A stretch of 64,000 bases of DNA from Halomonas sp. (GCF_011050415.1 NZ_DRFS01000017.1:186001-250000); one strand, 5' to 3'; positions 8,174 to 17,321 are shown, counted from the first letter of the stretch. Numbers and translations: made by a program. Notes: generated by a model from the letters alone, not told the origin.

Positions 8174-9145
8174 TCACGTCAGTGGAATAACCAGCCCGTC
8201 AGCGCGCTCAAGGGTCTCACGTATCTGCTCGTAATCCACTACACGGGGTGACCCGCCTTCGTGCTGCTCAACCAGACCAATCAGCTCTAGCAGCTTGTTC
8301 ATGCCTTCGGCCTGCTCGCTTAACGGTGCAAACGATTGGATATGGGGCGTACCCTGCTCATCCCAACCTAACTTTATCGATTCATCAATAATATTCACCT
8401 GGGTGCGGTCAGGAATGCGTCCAAAAATTGACTCTATATCCTCAGGGTACATACGAATGCAGCCACGGCTGGCGCGCATTCCAATACCATCAGGCTGGTT
8501 AGTGCCATGAATCAGGTAACCGGGAATATCCAGCAAAATGGCGTGACGCCCCAAGGGATTGTCTGGACCAGGAGGAACAACCGCTGGTGCAGGATCCCCC
8601 CTTTCAGCGGCTTCTTCACGAATAGAGCGCGGCGGATACCAAGCGGGGTCTTGCAAACGCATTCTAGTATGGGTGATACCCAGCGGCGTATTGTAGCCAT
8701 CTCGGCCTATGCCTATGGGGTACGTTTCTACGCGCGGCGTTTCGCCGGCAGCCACTTCGGGATAGTAATAAAGGCGCAGTTCAGCGACGTTAATGACAAG
8801 CCCCTTGCGCTCTTCATCAGGCAGAATATGTCGTGCAGGAATCGTCACTTCGGTGCCCTCGCCTGGCACCCAAATGCTCACATCAGGGTTAGCAAAGCGA
8901 ATTTCGTCATAGCCAACGTTATGTTCCCGGGCAATATCGACAAGCGTGTCGTCTGCGCTCGCGGTTACCGTATAGATACTGCCTACGATGCTGCCTTCTT
9001 CAGGCAACGGATAGTGACCCTTAGGCCAATCATCGCTCTCTGCGGTTGCCACAGTGGCAAACAGCCACGTACTCAGGGCAATGCCGCCTACCAAAAGCTG
9101 CTTGATACGCTGAAATGGTAGGGAACGCTCAGGGGATATTGTCAT
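8174..9145 (-). CDS. L,D-transpeptidase with LysM domain (ErfK/YbiS family)
   Basis: Periplasmic peptidoglycan enzyme of 323 residues. A signal peptide covers about residues 1-35 (ends near VATAES). A LysM repeat follows near residues 57-100 (YTVTASADDTLVDIAREHNV). The YkuD catalytic domain lies at about 110-255, with HGTNQPDGIGMRASRGCIRM carrying the catalytic His and the nucleophile C229. This matches the ErfK/YbiS/YcfS/YnhG type that attaches Braun lipoprotein or forms 3-3 cross-links. The C-terminal 60 residues extend beyond the catalytic domain, as in the E. coli paralogues. It is monocistronic; a long gene-poor stretch lies on its 5' side. Confidence 0.93.
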   Translation of the reverse strand: MTISPERSLPFQRIKQLLVGGIALSTWLFATVATAESDDWPKGHYPLPEEGSIVGSIYTVTASADDTLVDIAREHNVGYDEIRFANPDVSIWVPGEGTEVTIPARHILPDEERKGLVINVAELRLYYYPEVAAGETPRVETYPIGIGRDGYNTPLGITHTRMRLQDPAWYPPRSIREEAAERGDPAPAVVPPGPDNPLGRHAILLDIPGYLIHGTNQPDGIGMRASRGCIRMYPEDIESIFGRIPDRTQVNIIDESIKLGWDEQGTPHIQSFAPLSEQAEGMNKLLELIGLVEQHEGGSPRVVDYEQIRETLERADGLVIPLT

Positions 9146-9645
9146 CAGGTCTCCTTATTATGTGGCAGCTACTTAATAGGCCATTTCATGGAAATATGCC
9201 CACACCCGTTCGGCAGGTCAACAGGGCAGAGTGCCGCATCAATCTTACAGTGATTTTCGGAGAAGGGCTTTTGATCAAGAAAAATGAAGTTTTTTGAGTA
9301 GGCATCGGGCAAGCCACAGCCTGCACCGTTAAGGGCGTTGTTACATTTCTTAGCTATAAAATAGCCCCTCTCCCTTGTTCTATTTGTTAGTTTTTTTAAT
9401 GGATTAGTTGAAATTGTGAACATAGCGTCTAAGATATAAGAGTCTTAGCGCAGTGAAGCGCAGGCACTTATAAGCACAGCACCAGCAACAGTAGCTAATG
9501 TAATTGCTTATGAAGTTTTAGGACTTGAAGTTTTAGGAATAATAGCAGTGCTGTAATAAGCAGCCTAAGCAATAACTGCTATTAATTTGTTTAGGCGAGA
9601 ATGTGGATAAATTCAGCCTTAATGCAAGCGCAAGGAGCAAGTAAA
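9146..9645. other. Gene-poor intergenic stretch of about 500 bp
   Basis: AT-richer region between the divergently transcribed L,D-transpeptidase and PRC-barrel genes. It presumably holds both promoters. One structure is plain: a 15-bp unit TGAAGTTTTAGGAct/at occurs twice in tandem at 9511-9540, about 105 bp before the PRC-barrel start. An 84-codon minus-strand frame (9169-9423) is open but lacks a convincing ribosome site and a recognisable domain, so I do not call it. No RNA gene is seen. Confidence 0.5.
9511..9540 (+). repeat. Tandem duplication of a 15-bp unit
   Basis: TGAAGTTTTAGGACT is followed directly by TGAAGTTTTAGGAAT, matching at 14 of 15 positions. It sits upstream of the PRC-barrel gene and could be part of its promoter or a regulator site; function unknown. 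Confidence 0.6.
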
Positions 9646-10056
9646 ATGAAAATGATCAAATCAGCAGTTCTCGGTACACTTATGGTTCCTGCCTTCATGT
9701 TCGCTGCAGGTTCTGCAAGCGCACAAGAAAGCACTGTAGGGATGGAAGCTACCTACCTTACCAGCCAGCCCCAAAACACTTTTTATGCGGACTCTTTGAC
9801 GGGTAACAACGTCAGAAGCAGTGTAGAAGATGATGAAAACATCGGCACTATCAATGACTTCCTTATTGACGAAGATGGCCAAGTTGCGGCAGTGATCGTT
9901 GGCGTTGGCGGTTTTCTAGGAATGGGCGACAAAGATGTTGCCATTGAGTGGGATTCACTCGAACTGACCAGGGACGACGATGGCGAAGACTACGTCATTC
10001 GTGTTAATGCTTCACAAGAAGCACTTGAAGAAGCTGAAGAGTATGAACGCAACTAA
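9646..10056 (+). CDS. Exported PRC-barrel domain protein
   Basis: Periplasmic protein of 136 residues with a PRC-barrel fold. The start at ATG 9646 is chosen because AAGGAG lies eight bases ahead and a clean signal peptide follows (cleavage near ASAQE, residue 25). Upstream in-frame ATGs at 9601 and 9622 lack this. The PRC-type core is seen in DENIGTINDFLIDEDGQVAA and VAIEWDSLELTRDDDGEDYV. Exported PRC-barrel proteins of this kind are common in halophilic and rhizobial bacteria and are often stress related; the function is not established. The mature protein is strongly acidic. A clear terminator follows. Confidence 0.85.
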   Translation: MKMIKSAVLGTLMVPAFMFAAGSASAQESTVGMEATYLTSQPQNTFYADSLTGNNVRSSVEDDENIGTINDFLIDEDGQVAAVIVGVGGFLGMGDKDVAIEWDSLELTRDDDGEDYVIRVNASQEALEEAEEYERN

Positions 10057-10077
10057 TTAGTTAGCGTTTAGTCCTGA

Positions 10078-10105
10078 AAAGCCCTGGCAGATGCCGGGGC
10101 TTTTT
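10078..10105 (+). terminator. Rho-independent terminator after the PRC-barrel gene
   Basis: Stem AGCCCTGGCA (10080-10089) pairs with TGCCGGGGCT (10092-10101), with one G-U pair and a tight loop. It is followed by a run of T. It lies 22 bp after the stop codon. Confidence 0.85.
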
Positions 10106-10144
10106 AATGGGCTCAATATAATTAAACACATAAATCCATCTCAA

Positions 10145-10184
10145 AATAATAAAAAAATACCGCCCTAATCAAAAAACAGGGCGG
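10145..10184 (-). terminator. Rho-independent terminator after the OsmC gene
   Basis: On the minus strand CCGCCCT (rc of 10178-10184) and AGGGCGG (rc of 10160-10166) form a 7-bp stem with an 11-nt T-rich loop, followed by TATTTTTTT. It lies 32 bp beyond the osmC-type stop codon. It is convergent with the preceding terminator. Confidence 0.8.
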
Positions 10185-10215
10185 CACCATAACTTATGTT
10201 ATTAAAAGATTGAAA

Positions 10216-10638
10216 CTAGCCTTTTAATTTAGCAGTCATACTAATATCTGCATTTAGAACCTTCGAAACCGGACAGTTGGCTTTAGCAGTTTCCGCAGCT
10301 TCCTGAAACGCTGCTTCGTCAGCACCGCTTATTGCCGCGACCACATCCAGATGAATTTTCGAAATATCAAAACCTGCATCGCTCTGGGAAAGCGTTACTT
10401 TAGCGGTAGTTTCAATAGCGTCAGCGGTATAGCCTTTCTCACCCAAGATCATTGAGAGTGCCATTGAGAAACAGCTGGCGTGCGCTGCACCGATCAGCTC
10501 TTCTGGGTTAGTGCCTTTTTCATCCTCAAAGCGCTTGCTGAAGGAGTACTTGGCATCTAACACGCCACTTTCAGTTGAAACGGTGCCCTTACCATCCTTG
10601 AGTCCACCTTCCCAACGTGCGCTAGCTTTACGATCCAT
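10216..10638 (-). CDS. OsmC family peroxiredoxin
   Basis: Thiol peroxidase of 140 residues that reduces organic hydroperoxides in the cytoplasm. The two redox cysteines are C56 in [10 protein letters not shown] and C122 in [10 protein letters not shown], the OsmC rather than Ohr pattern. The start at 10638 ([12 protein letters not shown]) is chosen because AAGGAG lies seven bases ahead; the frame is open for 39 more codons upstream but without a ribosome site. Expression is probably induced by osmotic or stationary-phase stress as for E. coli OsmC. That is family knowledge, not read from the sequence. Confidence 0.93.
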   Translation of the reverse strand: MDRKASARWEGGLKDGKGTVSTESGVLDAKYSFSKRFEDEKGTNPEELIGAAHASCFSMALSMILGEKGYTADAIETTAKVTLSQSDAGFDISKIHLDVVAAISGADEAAFQEAAETAKANCPVSKVLNADISMTAKLKG

Positions 10639-10842
10639 GAACAACTCCTTGTGCGTAGCCGATATACAAAACATGTTTTCAATCAAGCCGTGAAGGCGAC
10701 TGCTATCACGACTACCTACCCAGAGTAGCTGATTTTGGCCATTCTGCCGACCCAAGCTTTCCCCATAGCTTCCATCGCTCTGGGTTCAGTCGTAAACTAG
10801 TTAGCTATCTAATCGAAATCCCTTAAAAATTAAGGACCCGCC

Positions 10843-11748
10843 ATGTCATCGGCTGATGCGCTGCGTTTGATACTGCTCTCTTCATTGTGGGGCCTGTCAT
10901 TTATCTTTATGCGCGTTGCTGCACCCGAGTTTGGCGTGGTACCGCTAATATTAATACGCATGGGAATTGGCGCTCTACTGCTGATGCCACTGCTGGTCAG
11001 CCTGCACTATTTGCGGTTGATCTGGGCACATAAACGACAGCTGCTACTGCTGGGGATAGTCAGCCATGTACTGCCTTTTTCACTTCTTGCGCTCGCGACC
11101 ACACGCTTGGAGGCAGGCTTTACCTCATTGATTAACGCCACCACGCCTATTTTTACCGCCCTCCTTGGGGCACTTTTTTTCGCCACGACGATACAGCGCC
11201 AGCAATACCTGGGCCTTGCTTTAGCGCTGCTGGGGATTTATGTGCTCTCTGCGGACAGGTTGGATTTTGCTTTGGGTGGCGACGGCTGGTTTATTTTGGC
11301 CGCTTTAGGAGCTACGTTTTGCTACGGCATTGCGGGTAATTACTCTAAAACACGCTTAGGGCATCTACCTACTCGCGTACTTGCGGCCGGCAGCAGCTCT
11401 ATGTCGGCGTTGGTGCTACTGATCCCAGGCATTATTCTATGGCCAAGCGACCCTATTAGCCCCCTCGCCTGGGGCAATGCATTAGCGCTGGCTGCTCTCA
11501 GTACCACGCTGGCCTTTCTACTCTACTTTGGCTTACTCGCCAGCGCAGGCGCTACCGCCACATCAACAGTGACCTTTTTGGTCCCTGTCAGCGCGCTGAT
11601 GTGGGGCTACTTACTGCTTGGCGAGACACTTTCTCTACAGATTATTGCCGGTATGGTGATTACCCTGATCGGCACGGCCATTGCGACAAGACTACTGCGC
11701 ATTAAACGCCGCGGAGCGTTGGCTCCACCGCATCCCCCACACGAATAA
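10843..11748 (+). CDS. EamA/DMT-family transporter
   Basis: Inner-membrane drug/metabolite transporter of 301 residues with ten predicted helices and two repeated EamA halves. The first begins at residue 5 (LRLILLSSLWGLSFIFMR) and the second near residue 150. The SSLWGLSFIFMR start is typical of RhaT/EamA-type exporters. AAGGAC lies upstream of ATG 10843. Its last 47 bp overlap the convergent MOSC gene. The substrate is unknown, with amino acids or metabolites likely. Confidence 0.88.
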   Translation: MSSADALRLILLSSLWGLSFIFMRVAAPEFGVVPLILIRMGIGALLLMPLLVSLHYLRLIWAHKRQLLLLGIVSHVLPFSLLALATTRLEAGFTSLINATTPIFTALLGALFFATTIQRQQYLGLALALLGIYVLSADRLDFALGGDGWFILAALGATFCYGIAGNYSKTRLGHLPTRVLAAGSSSMSALVLLIPGIILWPSDPISPLAWGNALALAALSTTLAFLLYFGLLASAGATATSTVTFLVPVSALMWGYLLLGETLSLQIIAGMVITLIGTAIATRLLRIKRRGALAPPHPPHE

Positions 11749-12550
11749 TGCTTTCCACGCCAGCAAGCAGCGTGGCGTTCTGGCCGAAATGTGCGCCTTT
11801 TAGTGCAGGTTGGGTGTTCAACGCTAATAGGGTTTTAAGCGGCTCAGCGGGCTCTGGCACCGCCGCCGTTTGCTGATCAATGGTGGTGATTTTGCAGCGT
11901 TGGCAGGGCTTACGTAGTGCCAACTGAAAAGTACCATTCTGTTCAGCAAGCGACGACCAGCGATCTTCCGCCCACGCTTCGTCACTCGCAATCACGATAT
12001 TAGGCCGAAAGCGGTTCATAGGCACAGCAGAGTGACCACTATCCAACAACGCTTGGTTCAGCGCGTCCAACGACCCTGTCGTGGTGATTAAAAAGGGATA
12101 GCCGTCCGCGAAATAGGTATGCGCCGTCCCACCGTCGAGAAAATCCGCTTCCACCGCACGCGTAAACTCACTGGCAAAACGAACCATGCTAAGCCCTTGG
12201 GCCTGCTCACCTAAGGCATTGACCAGCCAACGCGATACCTCTTCGCTCTCAGGTAGTGCTTTACAGTGATCACTCCACACGCTCACCAAGCGCAGATTAC
12301 CTTCAGGCTCAGCCAACGGGATGTTCAATGGTGAAACGTTAGGATGCGATAGCACCAAGTGCTCATCGGTCAATGCGACCTCAATGGTGGCAAGCGCTGG
12401 CAGTTGGCGCTGGGTAACAAAGCGCTGGTGGGCGTCCACCAGCATCCAGCGGCGGTCCCAGGCTAGCCCGTGCTCTTCCAGCACACTCTGGTCAACGCTA
12501 ATGCCTTTTAATGACTTAACCGGGTAAATATTGAGTTGGGTAATCTTCAC
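11702..12550 (-). CDS. MOSC domain protein with N-terminal beta barrel (YcbX-like)
   Basis: Predicted molybdenum-cofactor-binding oxidoreductase of 282 residues. The N-terminal MOSC_N barrel covers about residues 1-120 (ITQLNIYPVKSLKGI). The MOSC domain follows, with FRPNIVIASDEAWAEDRW and the conserved cysteine in LRKPCQRCKITTID. This is the layout of E. coli YcbX and the mARC enzymes, which reduce N-hydroxylated compounds using Moco and an electron partner. Unlike YcbX there is no C-terminal 2Fe-2S domain, so a separate reductase would be needed. The 3' end overlaps the EamA gene on the opposite strand. Confidence 0.9.
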   Translation of the reverse strand: MKITQLNIYPVKSLKGISVDQSVLEEHGLAWDRRWMLVDAHQRFVTQRQLPALATIEVALTDEHLVLSHPNVSPLNIPLAEPEGNLRLVSVWSDHCKALPESEEVSRWLVNALGEQAQGLSMVRFASEFTRAVEADFLDGGTAHTYFADGYPFLITTTGSLDALNQALLDSGHSAVPMNRFRPNIVIASDEAWAEDRWSSLAEQNGTFQLALRKPCQRCKITTIDQQTAAVPEPAEPLKTLLALNTQPALKGAHFGQNATLLAGVESIIRVGDAVEPTLRGV

Positions 12551-12604
12551 GACGGCCTCGCGACAAGTGAAAGGCTCTACTTTAGCTAGTCTACTCCCGG
12601 GCGG

Positions 12605-13621
12605 CTACTTTGTGATCCCACCACGTGACAACGTCATGCCCACTTCAATGCGATAACCTAAATCCACTACCTTCTGGGTAGCCGGTTCGCCGCGAATACG
12701 CGCTAACAGTTCATTAGCCGCCGCTTCTCCAATGGCCTGACGTGGGGTAATGACGCTGGCAAGCCTCGGCGTCATGACTTGGCCCACATCGTGGCCGTGA
12801 AAGCCTGCCAGTGCCATGCATCCAGGCACATCGATACCCCGCCGCAGGCATTCGAAATAAGCACCGACCGCAACGTCGTCATTGGTACAAAACACCCCAT
12901 CTGCCTCGGGATAATCGGCAATCACCTGTTGCAGCAGTGCCGCTCCCACACTATACGAGGAGCGCTGAGTGCTTTGCAGTGTAACGGGCGTTAAACCATG
13001 CTCTTCCATCGCCTGACGATAGCCCTTCTCACGCTGTCGGGTACGTTCATCCAACCGCACCGCCAAGTAAATCACCTGACGGCGACCATGCCGAATCATC
13101 TCACTCACCATGTCATAAGCGGCTTGAATGTTGTCATAACCCACGGCCTGATGCAGCGGAGGCCGGTGCGTGTCCATGATTTCGACAATCGGGATACCAG
13201 CGGTTTCTAACATACGCAAACTACGCGGCGTATGGTCACGGTCAGAAAGAATCACACCATCAACATTGTAGGAGAGCAAGGACGCCAAACTGCGCTCTTC
13301 AAGTTCAGGGCTATACCCATAGTGAGAGAGCATCAGGTGATAACCCGCTGGCTCCGTCTGGGCTTCAATACCCACAATCACATCGGCAAATACCTGGTTA
13401 GTCAGTGACGGCACCAATACGCCAATCGAGTGACTGGTTGCCCTTGAGAGCAAATCCGGCGCACGGTTGGGGATATAACCAATCTGCTCGGCAATTGAGA
13501 AAATGCGTTCGCGAAGGGCTTCTGAAACTGTTTCAGGGTCGCGCAAGCAGCGGCTTACCGTCATTTTGGTAGCCCCAACGTGATCGGCAATGTCTTGTAG
13601 AGTGGGGCGTTTTTTCTTCAA
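12605..13621 (-). CDS. gntR: LacI-family gluconate operon repressor
   Basis: LacI-type repressor of 338 residues. The helix-turn-helix lies at residues 7-27 (TLQDIADHVGATKMTVSRCL), followed by a hinge and a periplasmic-binding-protein-like effector domain with IGVLVPSLTNQVFADVI. Sequence style and context match GntR of E. coli, which represses gluconate uptake and phosphorylation and is released by gluconate. It is the last gene of a gluconate module on the same strand, 78 bp after gntK. A perfect GntR-like palindrome at 17413-17426 lies in front of the TRAP gene that heads the module, supporting autoregulated control. Confidence 0.9.
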   Translation of the reverse strand: MKKKRPTLQDIADHVGATKMTVSRCLRDPETVSEALRERIFSIAEQIGYIPNRAPDLLSRATSHSIGVLVPSLTNQVFADVIVGIEAQTEPAGYHLMLSHYGYSPELEERSLASLLSYNVDGVILSDRDHTPRSLRMLETAGIPIVEIMDTHRPPLHQAVGYDNIQAAYDMVSEMIRHGRRQVIYLAVRLDERTRQREKGYRQAMEEHGLTPVTLQSTQRSSYSVGAALLQQVIADYPEADGVFCTNDDVAVGAYFECLRRGIDVPGCMALAGFHGHDVGQVMTPRLASVITPRQAIGEAAANELLARIRGEPATQKVVDLGYRIEVGMTLSRGGITK

Positions 13622-13699
13622 AGTGTTACCGCCTTATGCAACGAGGAAACATTGAGGCTCACCCTAGCGAATGAAGGACCTCAATGCCTATCCCTCCTT

Positions 13700-14230
13700 T
13701 TAGCTTAGCGAGCGGCTGGGTATCGCTAACGAGGCAGCAAATTGTTTAACGATCTCTTTAGGCGACAAGATAATGGAGGCACGAAATGCCTCATCCTCGC
13801 TCGGGGGTTCCAAGTCGCCCAGTTGACTGTCCAACATGCTATCGCCCTTAAAGAAGTGTCCTGGCCGGGCTTCAAGACGTTGCAGTAGCAGCTCACGACT
13901 GCCTTCAAGATAGAGAATACGCAGCGCTGGATCACCTTCGCGCAATCGTTCGCGGTAGCGTTTTTTCAGCCCCGAACAGGCAATCACCAGCGAAGCATCC
14001 CGCGCTCGATACTTTTCAAACAGCTTGGCCAGCGTATCTAACCACTCACGGCGGTCATCATCATTAAGCGGCGTGCCGTTCGCCATTTTGGCTACATTGG
14101 CAGGCGAATGATGGTCATCGCCGTCAATAAAGGTGGTCGCCCCTAATGTGACAGCGAGTTGACGGCCGATGTGAGACTTCCCTGAGCCTGATACGCCCAT
14201 TACCAAAATACGATGTGAGGGGTATTTCAC
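13700..14230 (-). CDS. gntK: Gluconokinase
   Basis: Cytoplasmic kinase of 176 residues converting D-gluconate to 6-phosphogluconate for the Entner-Doudoroff or pentose phosphate route. The P-loop is GVSGSGKSHIGRQLA near residues 13-27. FIDGDDHHSPANVAKMANG and LNDDDRREWLDTL are signature phrases of the bacterial GntK/IdnK family. RPGHFFKGDSMLDSQLGDLE supplies the lid and C-terminal motif. It lies 30 bp after the TRAP large subunit and before gntR, so its substrate supplier is that transporter. Confidence 0.95.
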   Translation of the reverse strand: MKYPSHRILVMGVSGSGKSHIGRQLAVTLGATTFIDGDDHHSPANVAKMANGTPLNDDDRREWLDTLAKLFEKYRARDASLVIACSGLKKRYRERLREGDPALRILYLEGSRELLLQRLEARPGHFFKGDSMLDSQLGDLEPPSEDEAFRASIILSPKEIVKQFAASLAIPSRSLS

Positions 14231-14259
14231 AGCGGCGCTCCTATTAATGACTACAAACC

Positions 14260-15540
14260 TTAATTGCCACGTACGGCAGTCAGATCAGGCAGCCAAGTGA
14301 CGATACCGGGGAAAGCAATCAGTACCACCAGCACGACTAAAAGGGCTGCATAGTAAGGCAGCATGGCTTTGACCAGCGACTCCATTGAGACTTTACCGAC
14401 GCCACAGCCCACGTATAGGCAAGTGCCTACAGGCGGCGTTAACAGTCCAATACCTAATATAAACGCCATCAGCACCCCGAAGTAAGCGGCATCAACACCG
14501 ACTGAGGTGACAATCGGAGCCAGCATGGGCGCCATAATGACCATCGCAGGGGTTAAGTCCATCACAAAACCTACCAGCAGCAGCAAGATCGCCACAATCA
14601 ATAACAGCAAAAAAGGCTCTTGCGTGATGGCCTGCACTTGGCGCACCAGGGTTTGCGGCACCATATTAATAGTTAAGAACCAAGCAATCACCGTCGCAAA
14701 CGCCAGCAGCATCATCACCATACCGGTTAAACGTGCGGTACGAATCAGCATGCCACCCAGTTCTTTGAGCTTGAATTCACGATATACCACCAGCGAAATG
14801 GCGAGCGAATAGAGCAACGCAGCCACGGCAGCTTCCGTGGCCGTAAATACCCCACCAATAATACCGCCAATGACAATCACCGGTAGCACTAACGCAAGCC
14901 AGGCATCCTTGAAGGCCTTCCATAGGCGATCCCAACTGAACTGGCGCACGCCACCACCTTGCTTACTGGCGAGAATGTAAGTGGTTACCATCAGCGCAAA
15001 GCCAATCAACAGGCCTGGAACGATACCGGCGATAAACAGGCGACTAATGGATGTTTCAGTCACAATGCCGTAAAGAATCAGCGGAATCGATGGCGGGATA
15101 ATGATCCCAATGACCGATGAAACGGTATTAATGGCGGTGGCGTTAGCGGCGGTATAGCCCTGCTGCTTCATGGAGGGGATCATCATCGCCCCGGTCGCCG
15201 CCGTGTCTGCCACCGCTGAACCACTAATCCCGCCAAAGAACATAGACCCGGTAATTGCGACCTGTCCTAACCCACCGCGCATAAAGCCAACCAGCGCACC
15301 AGCCAGCTCCATTAAACGGCGCGCGATGCCGCCATTGCTCATCACCTCACCGACCAAAATAAAGAACGGGATCGCCAATAACGGAAAGCTGTTCACACCA
15401 CGGATAGACTGCTCAATCATGATCGACAGCGGGATATCGGACAGTACTGCCATGACCAACGCAGCAACGCCAAGGCCGAAAGCGATCGGCAACCCGATCA
15501 CAATCGAAGCCATTAAAATAGCCAAAAAAATCCATAGCAT
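14260..15540 (-). CDS. TRAP transporter large permease (DctM family), gluconate module
   Basis: Main membrane subunit of a tripartite ATP-independent periplasmic transporter, 426 residues with about twelve hydrophobic segments. Family phrases include LLAIPFFILVGEVMSNGGIARRL (spanning residues 52-74), GGISGSAVADTAATGAMMIP and LTPPVGTCLYVGCGV. It uses an ion gradient, commonly sodium, which suits a salt-adapted host. The start is 2 nt after the small-permease stop. Gluconate as substrate is inferred from linkage with gntK and gntR. Confidence 0.93.
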   Translation of the reverse strand: MLWIFLAILMASIVIGLPIAFGLGVAALVMAVLSDIPLSIMIEQSIRGVNSFPLLAIPFFILVGEVMSNGGIARRLMELAGALVGFMRGGLGQVAITGSMFFGGISGSAVADTAATGAMMIPSMKQQGYTAANATAINTVSSVIGIIIPPSIPLILYGIVTETSISRLFIAGIVPGLLIGFALMVTTYILASKQGGGVRQFSWDRLWKAFKDAWLALVLPVIVIGGIIGGVFTATEAAVAALLYSLAISLVVYREFKLKELGGMLIRTARLTGMVMMLLAFATVIAWFLTINMVPQTLVRQVQAITQEPFLLLLIVAILLLLVGFVMDLTPAMVIMAPMLAPIVTSVGVDAAYFGVLMAFILGIGLLTPPVGTCLYVGCGVGKVSMESLVKAMLPYYAALLVVLVVLIAFPGIVTWLPDLTAVRGN

Positions 15541-15542
15541 GA

Positions 15543-16154
15543 TCAGTGCTCCTGCTCAGGTTGGCGAATGACGCATAGGCTGACCCACATCCGCCAAACC
15601 GATACCGACGCAATAAAAGTGACGCATAGCACCAGAGAGAGGCTCAACGCACTCAACGGTACGCCCATAATCGCCGAACGCCCGCTTGAGCGGGTCAACA
15701 CTTGATAGCCACCCCACATCATGACCACCATCAAGCCCGTTATAATCAGGTGCTGCAGCAGATAAAGCATATGCGCGAAACGCAGCGGCAGGCGTCGCAC
15801 CAGCGCATCAACGGCAATATGCTCGTAGCGCGAAAAAGCAGCAGCGGCACCTATAAACACCAGCCATATAAAGAGCATGCGTGCCAGCTCGTCGGCCCAC
15901 GGCAATGAGTGATTGAACAGCGCACGCCCGACCACGTTGCTGGAAACCGACACAATCAGCGCGACTAAAATTGCACCGATCAGATACTCCATCACTAAGG
16001 TCAGCCAGCGAAACGGAGCTGGCCCTTGGCGAGTTTCGGTATCGATTTCCAATAGCTTACGGTTGGGGTCATCAAGATACACCGACGGATCTTCAAGCGG
16101 TGTCGATGCACTAGGTGGCATCGCTGTATTAGGAGGCGTAGCGGAGGATGACAT
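15543..16154 (-). CDS. TRAP transporter small permease (DctQ family)
   Basis: Small membrane subunit that pairs with DctM, 203 residues from the chosen start. Four hydrophobic segments lie in the second two-thirds, with LPWADELARMLFIWLVFIGA, the DctQ signature, near residue 92. The N-terminal 55 residues are hydrophilic and rich in Ser, Thr and Pro, longer than usual. The start at ATG 16154 is preferred because GGAG lies six bases ahead. The frame is open to a GTG at 16190, but that codon sits in a strong hairpin (16177-16205) and would be poorly accessible. Confidence 0.9.
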   Translation of the reverse strand: MSSSATPPNTAMPPSASTPLEDPSVYLDDPNRKLLEIDTETRQGPAPFRWLTLVMEYLIGAILVALIVSVSSNVVGRALFNHSLPWADELARMLFIWLVFIGAAAAFSRYEHIAVDALVRRLPLRFAHMLYLLQHLIITGLMVVMMWGGYQVLTRSSGRSAIMGVPLSALSLSLVLCVTFIASVSVWRMWVSLCVIRQPEQEH

Positions 16155-16176
16155 AGAAGCTCCAAGGGCACTGACA

Positions 16177-16205
16177 CACCGGGCAGGCACAATGCCTGCC
16201 CGGTG
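16177..16205 (-). other. Intercistronic hairpin between dctP- and dctQ-type genes
   Basis: CACCGGGCAGGCA (16177-16189) pairs with TGCCTGCCCGGTG (16193-16205), a 13-bp perfect stem with a 3-nt loop. There is no T-tract on the minus strand, so it looks like a processing or mRNA-stability hairpin that would let the binding protein be made in excess over the permeases. Confidence 0.7.
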
Positions 16206-16223
16206 CCGCGCTAACCGTTAGGT

Positions 16224-17297
16224 TTAGTTGCTGCTGTCTTCAACAATTTGCTGAATGTCAGCGATCAGATCTTCGCCAATACGTGGCGCCCACTCTGCAT
16301 AAACCGGCTGAACAGCCTCTTGGAAGGCGGCTAACTGCTCATCGTCAAGACGGGTAATTTGCATACCGCGCTCTTCTAACTGGTCGCGTGACCAATCATC
16401 GTATTCAGCCGACAGCTGAATTTCATACTCGGCAGACTGACGCGCTGCTTCAACTACCAACTCTTGATACTCGGGTGCCATACGATCCCAGGTACGCTCA
16501 GAAAGCATCATGATAAACGGCGTATAGACATGGCGCGTTTCAGTACCGTAATCCTGCACTTCGTTGAAGTTAGAGGTCAGGATGGTGCTCCAAGGATTTT
16601 CCTGCCCGTCAACAACGCCCTGCTCCATGGCGGAGAACAGCTCACCAAAAGCCATCGGCGTTGGGTTAGCGCCGAGCGCTTGCCAAATTGCCAGGTGCAC
16701 CGGGTTTTCCATCGTGCGCACGCTTAAACCGCGCACATCCAAACCAGCCACATCTTCCGGCGTCTCAATTGTGCGCGCGCTGTTGGAGAGCTGGCGATAG
16801 CCATTCTCAGAGAAAGCGAGTGCTTTTAGCCCGGTGCCTTCAAAGGCGTCCAGCATGCCCTGAGCAACATCACTCTGCATGACAGCCACAGCGGCTTCGC
16901 GGCTAGGCAGTAGGAACGGTAAATCAAATGCTGCCAGCTCAGCTACATAACCAGTGGTGGCTGAACTAGAAGGATAGGTCATATCCAGGGTGCCGGTTTG
17001 CAGCATTTCCAGCATTTGTACGTCATCACCCAACTGACTGTTAGGAAAGACATTAACGGTGATACGCCCGTCGGTGCGCTGCTCAAGAATTTCACCGAAG
17101 TACTTGCTAGAAAGAAACTGCGGTGAGCTTTCTGCCAGGCCAATCCCCATACGTAGCGTATGCGAACCGTGGTCAGCCACCACCTCACCTTCAATTTCAG
17201 GTGGATCAGACAGTTCCGGACTCTGAGCATGGGCCATACCGAAAGTCAGAGTGGTCGCACCGACCAGAGTGAGCGTGCTGCGCCAAATAGCTGTCAT
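16224..17297 (-). CDS. TRAP transporter solute-binding protein (DctP family), gluconate module
   Basis: Periplasmic binding protein of 357 residues. A signal peptide covers residues 1-24 (ends MAHA before QSPEL). The DctP fold is marked by LRMGIGLAESSPQF, RITVNVFPNSQLGDDVQML and VDGQENPWSTIL. A conserved arginine in LDVRGLSVRTMENP fits carboxylate binding. The start has GGAG eight bases ahead. It heads the operon binding protein, small permease, large permease, gntK, gntR. The acid ligand is therefore probably gluconate or a close sugar acid; this is context inference. Confidence 0.93.
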   Translation of the reverse strand: MTAIWRSTLTLVGATTLTFGMAHAQSPELSDPPEIEGEVVADHGSHTLRMGIGLAESSPQFLSSKYFGEILEQRTDGRITVNVFPNSQLGDDVQMLEMLQTGTLDMTYPSSSATTGYVAELAAFDLPFLLPSREAAVAVMQSDVAQGMLDAFEGTGLKALAFSENGYRQLSNSARTIETPEDVAGLDVRGLSVRTMENPVHLAIWQALGANPTPMAFGELFSAMEQGVVDGQENPWSTILTSNFNEVQDYGTETRHVYTPFIMMLSERTWDRMAPEYQELVVEAARQSAEYEIQLSAEYDDWSRDQLEERGMQITRLDDEQLAAFQEAVQPVYAEWAPRIGEDLIADIQQIVEDSSN

Positions 17298-17321
17298 AGC
17301 GTTTTCTCCAAATACTGATTG

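Noticed and set aside
9169..9423. 84-codon minus-strand frame with six cysteines in the gene-poor stretch after the L,D-transpeptidase gene
   Set aside because: No ribosome site, no recognisable domain, and it lies where both divergent promoters should be.
13650..13686. 8-bp inverted repeat CATTGAGG/CCTCAATG between gntK and gntR
   Set aside because: The 21-nt spacer and lack of a T-tract make it weak as a terminator or operator; probably chance.
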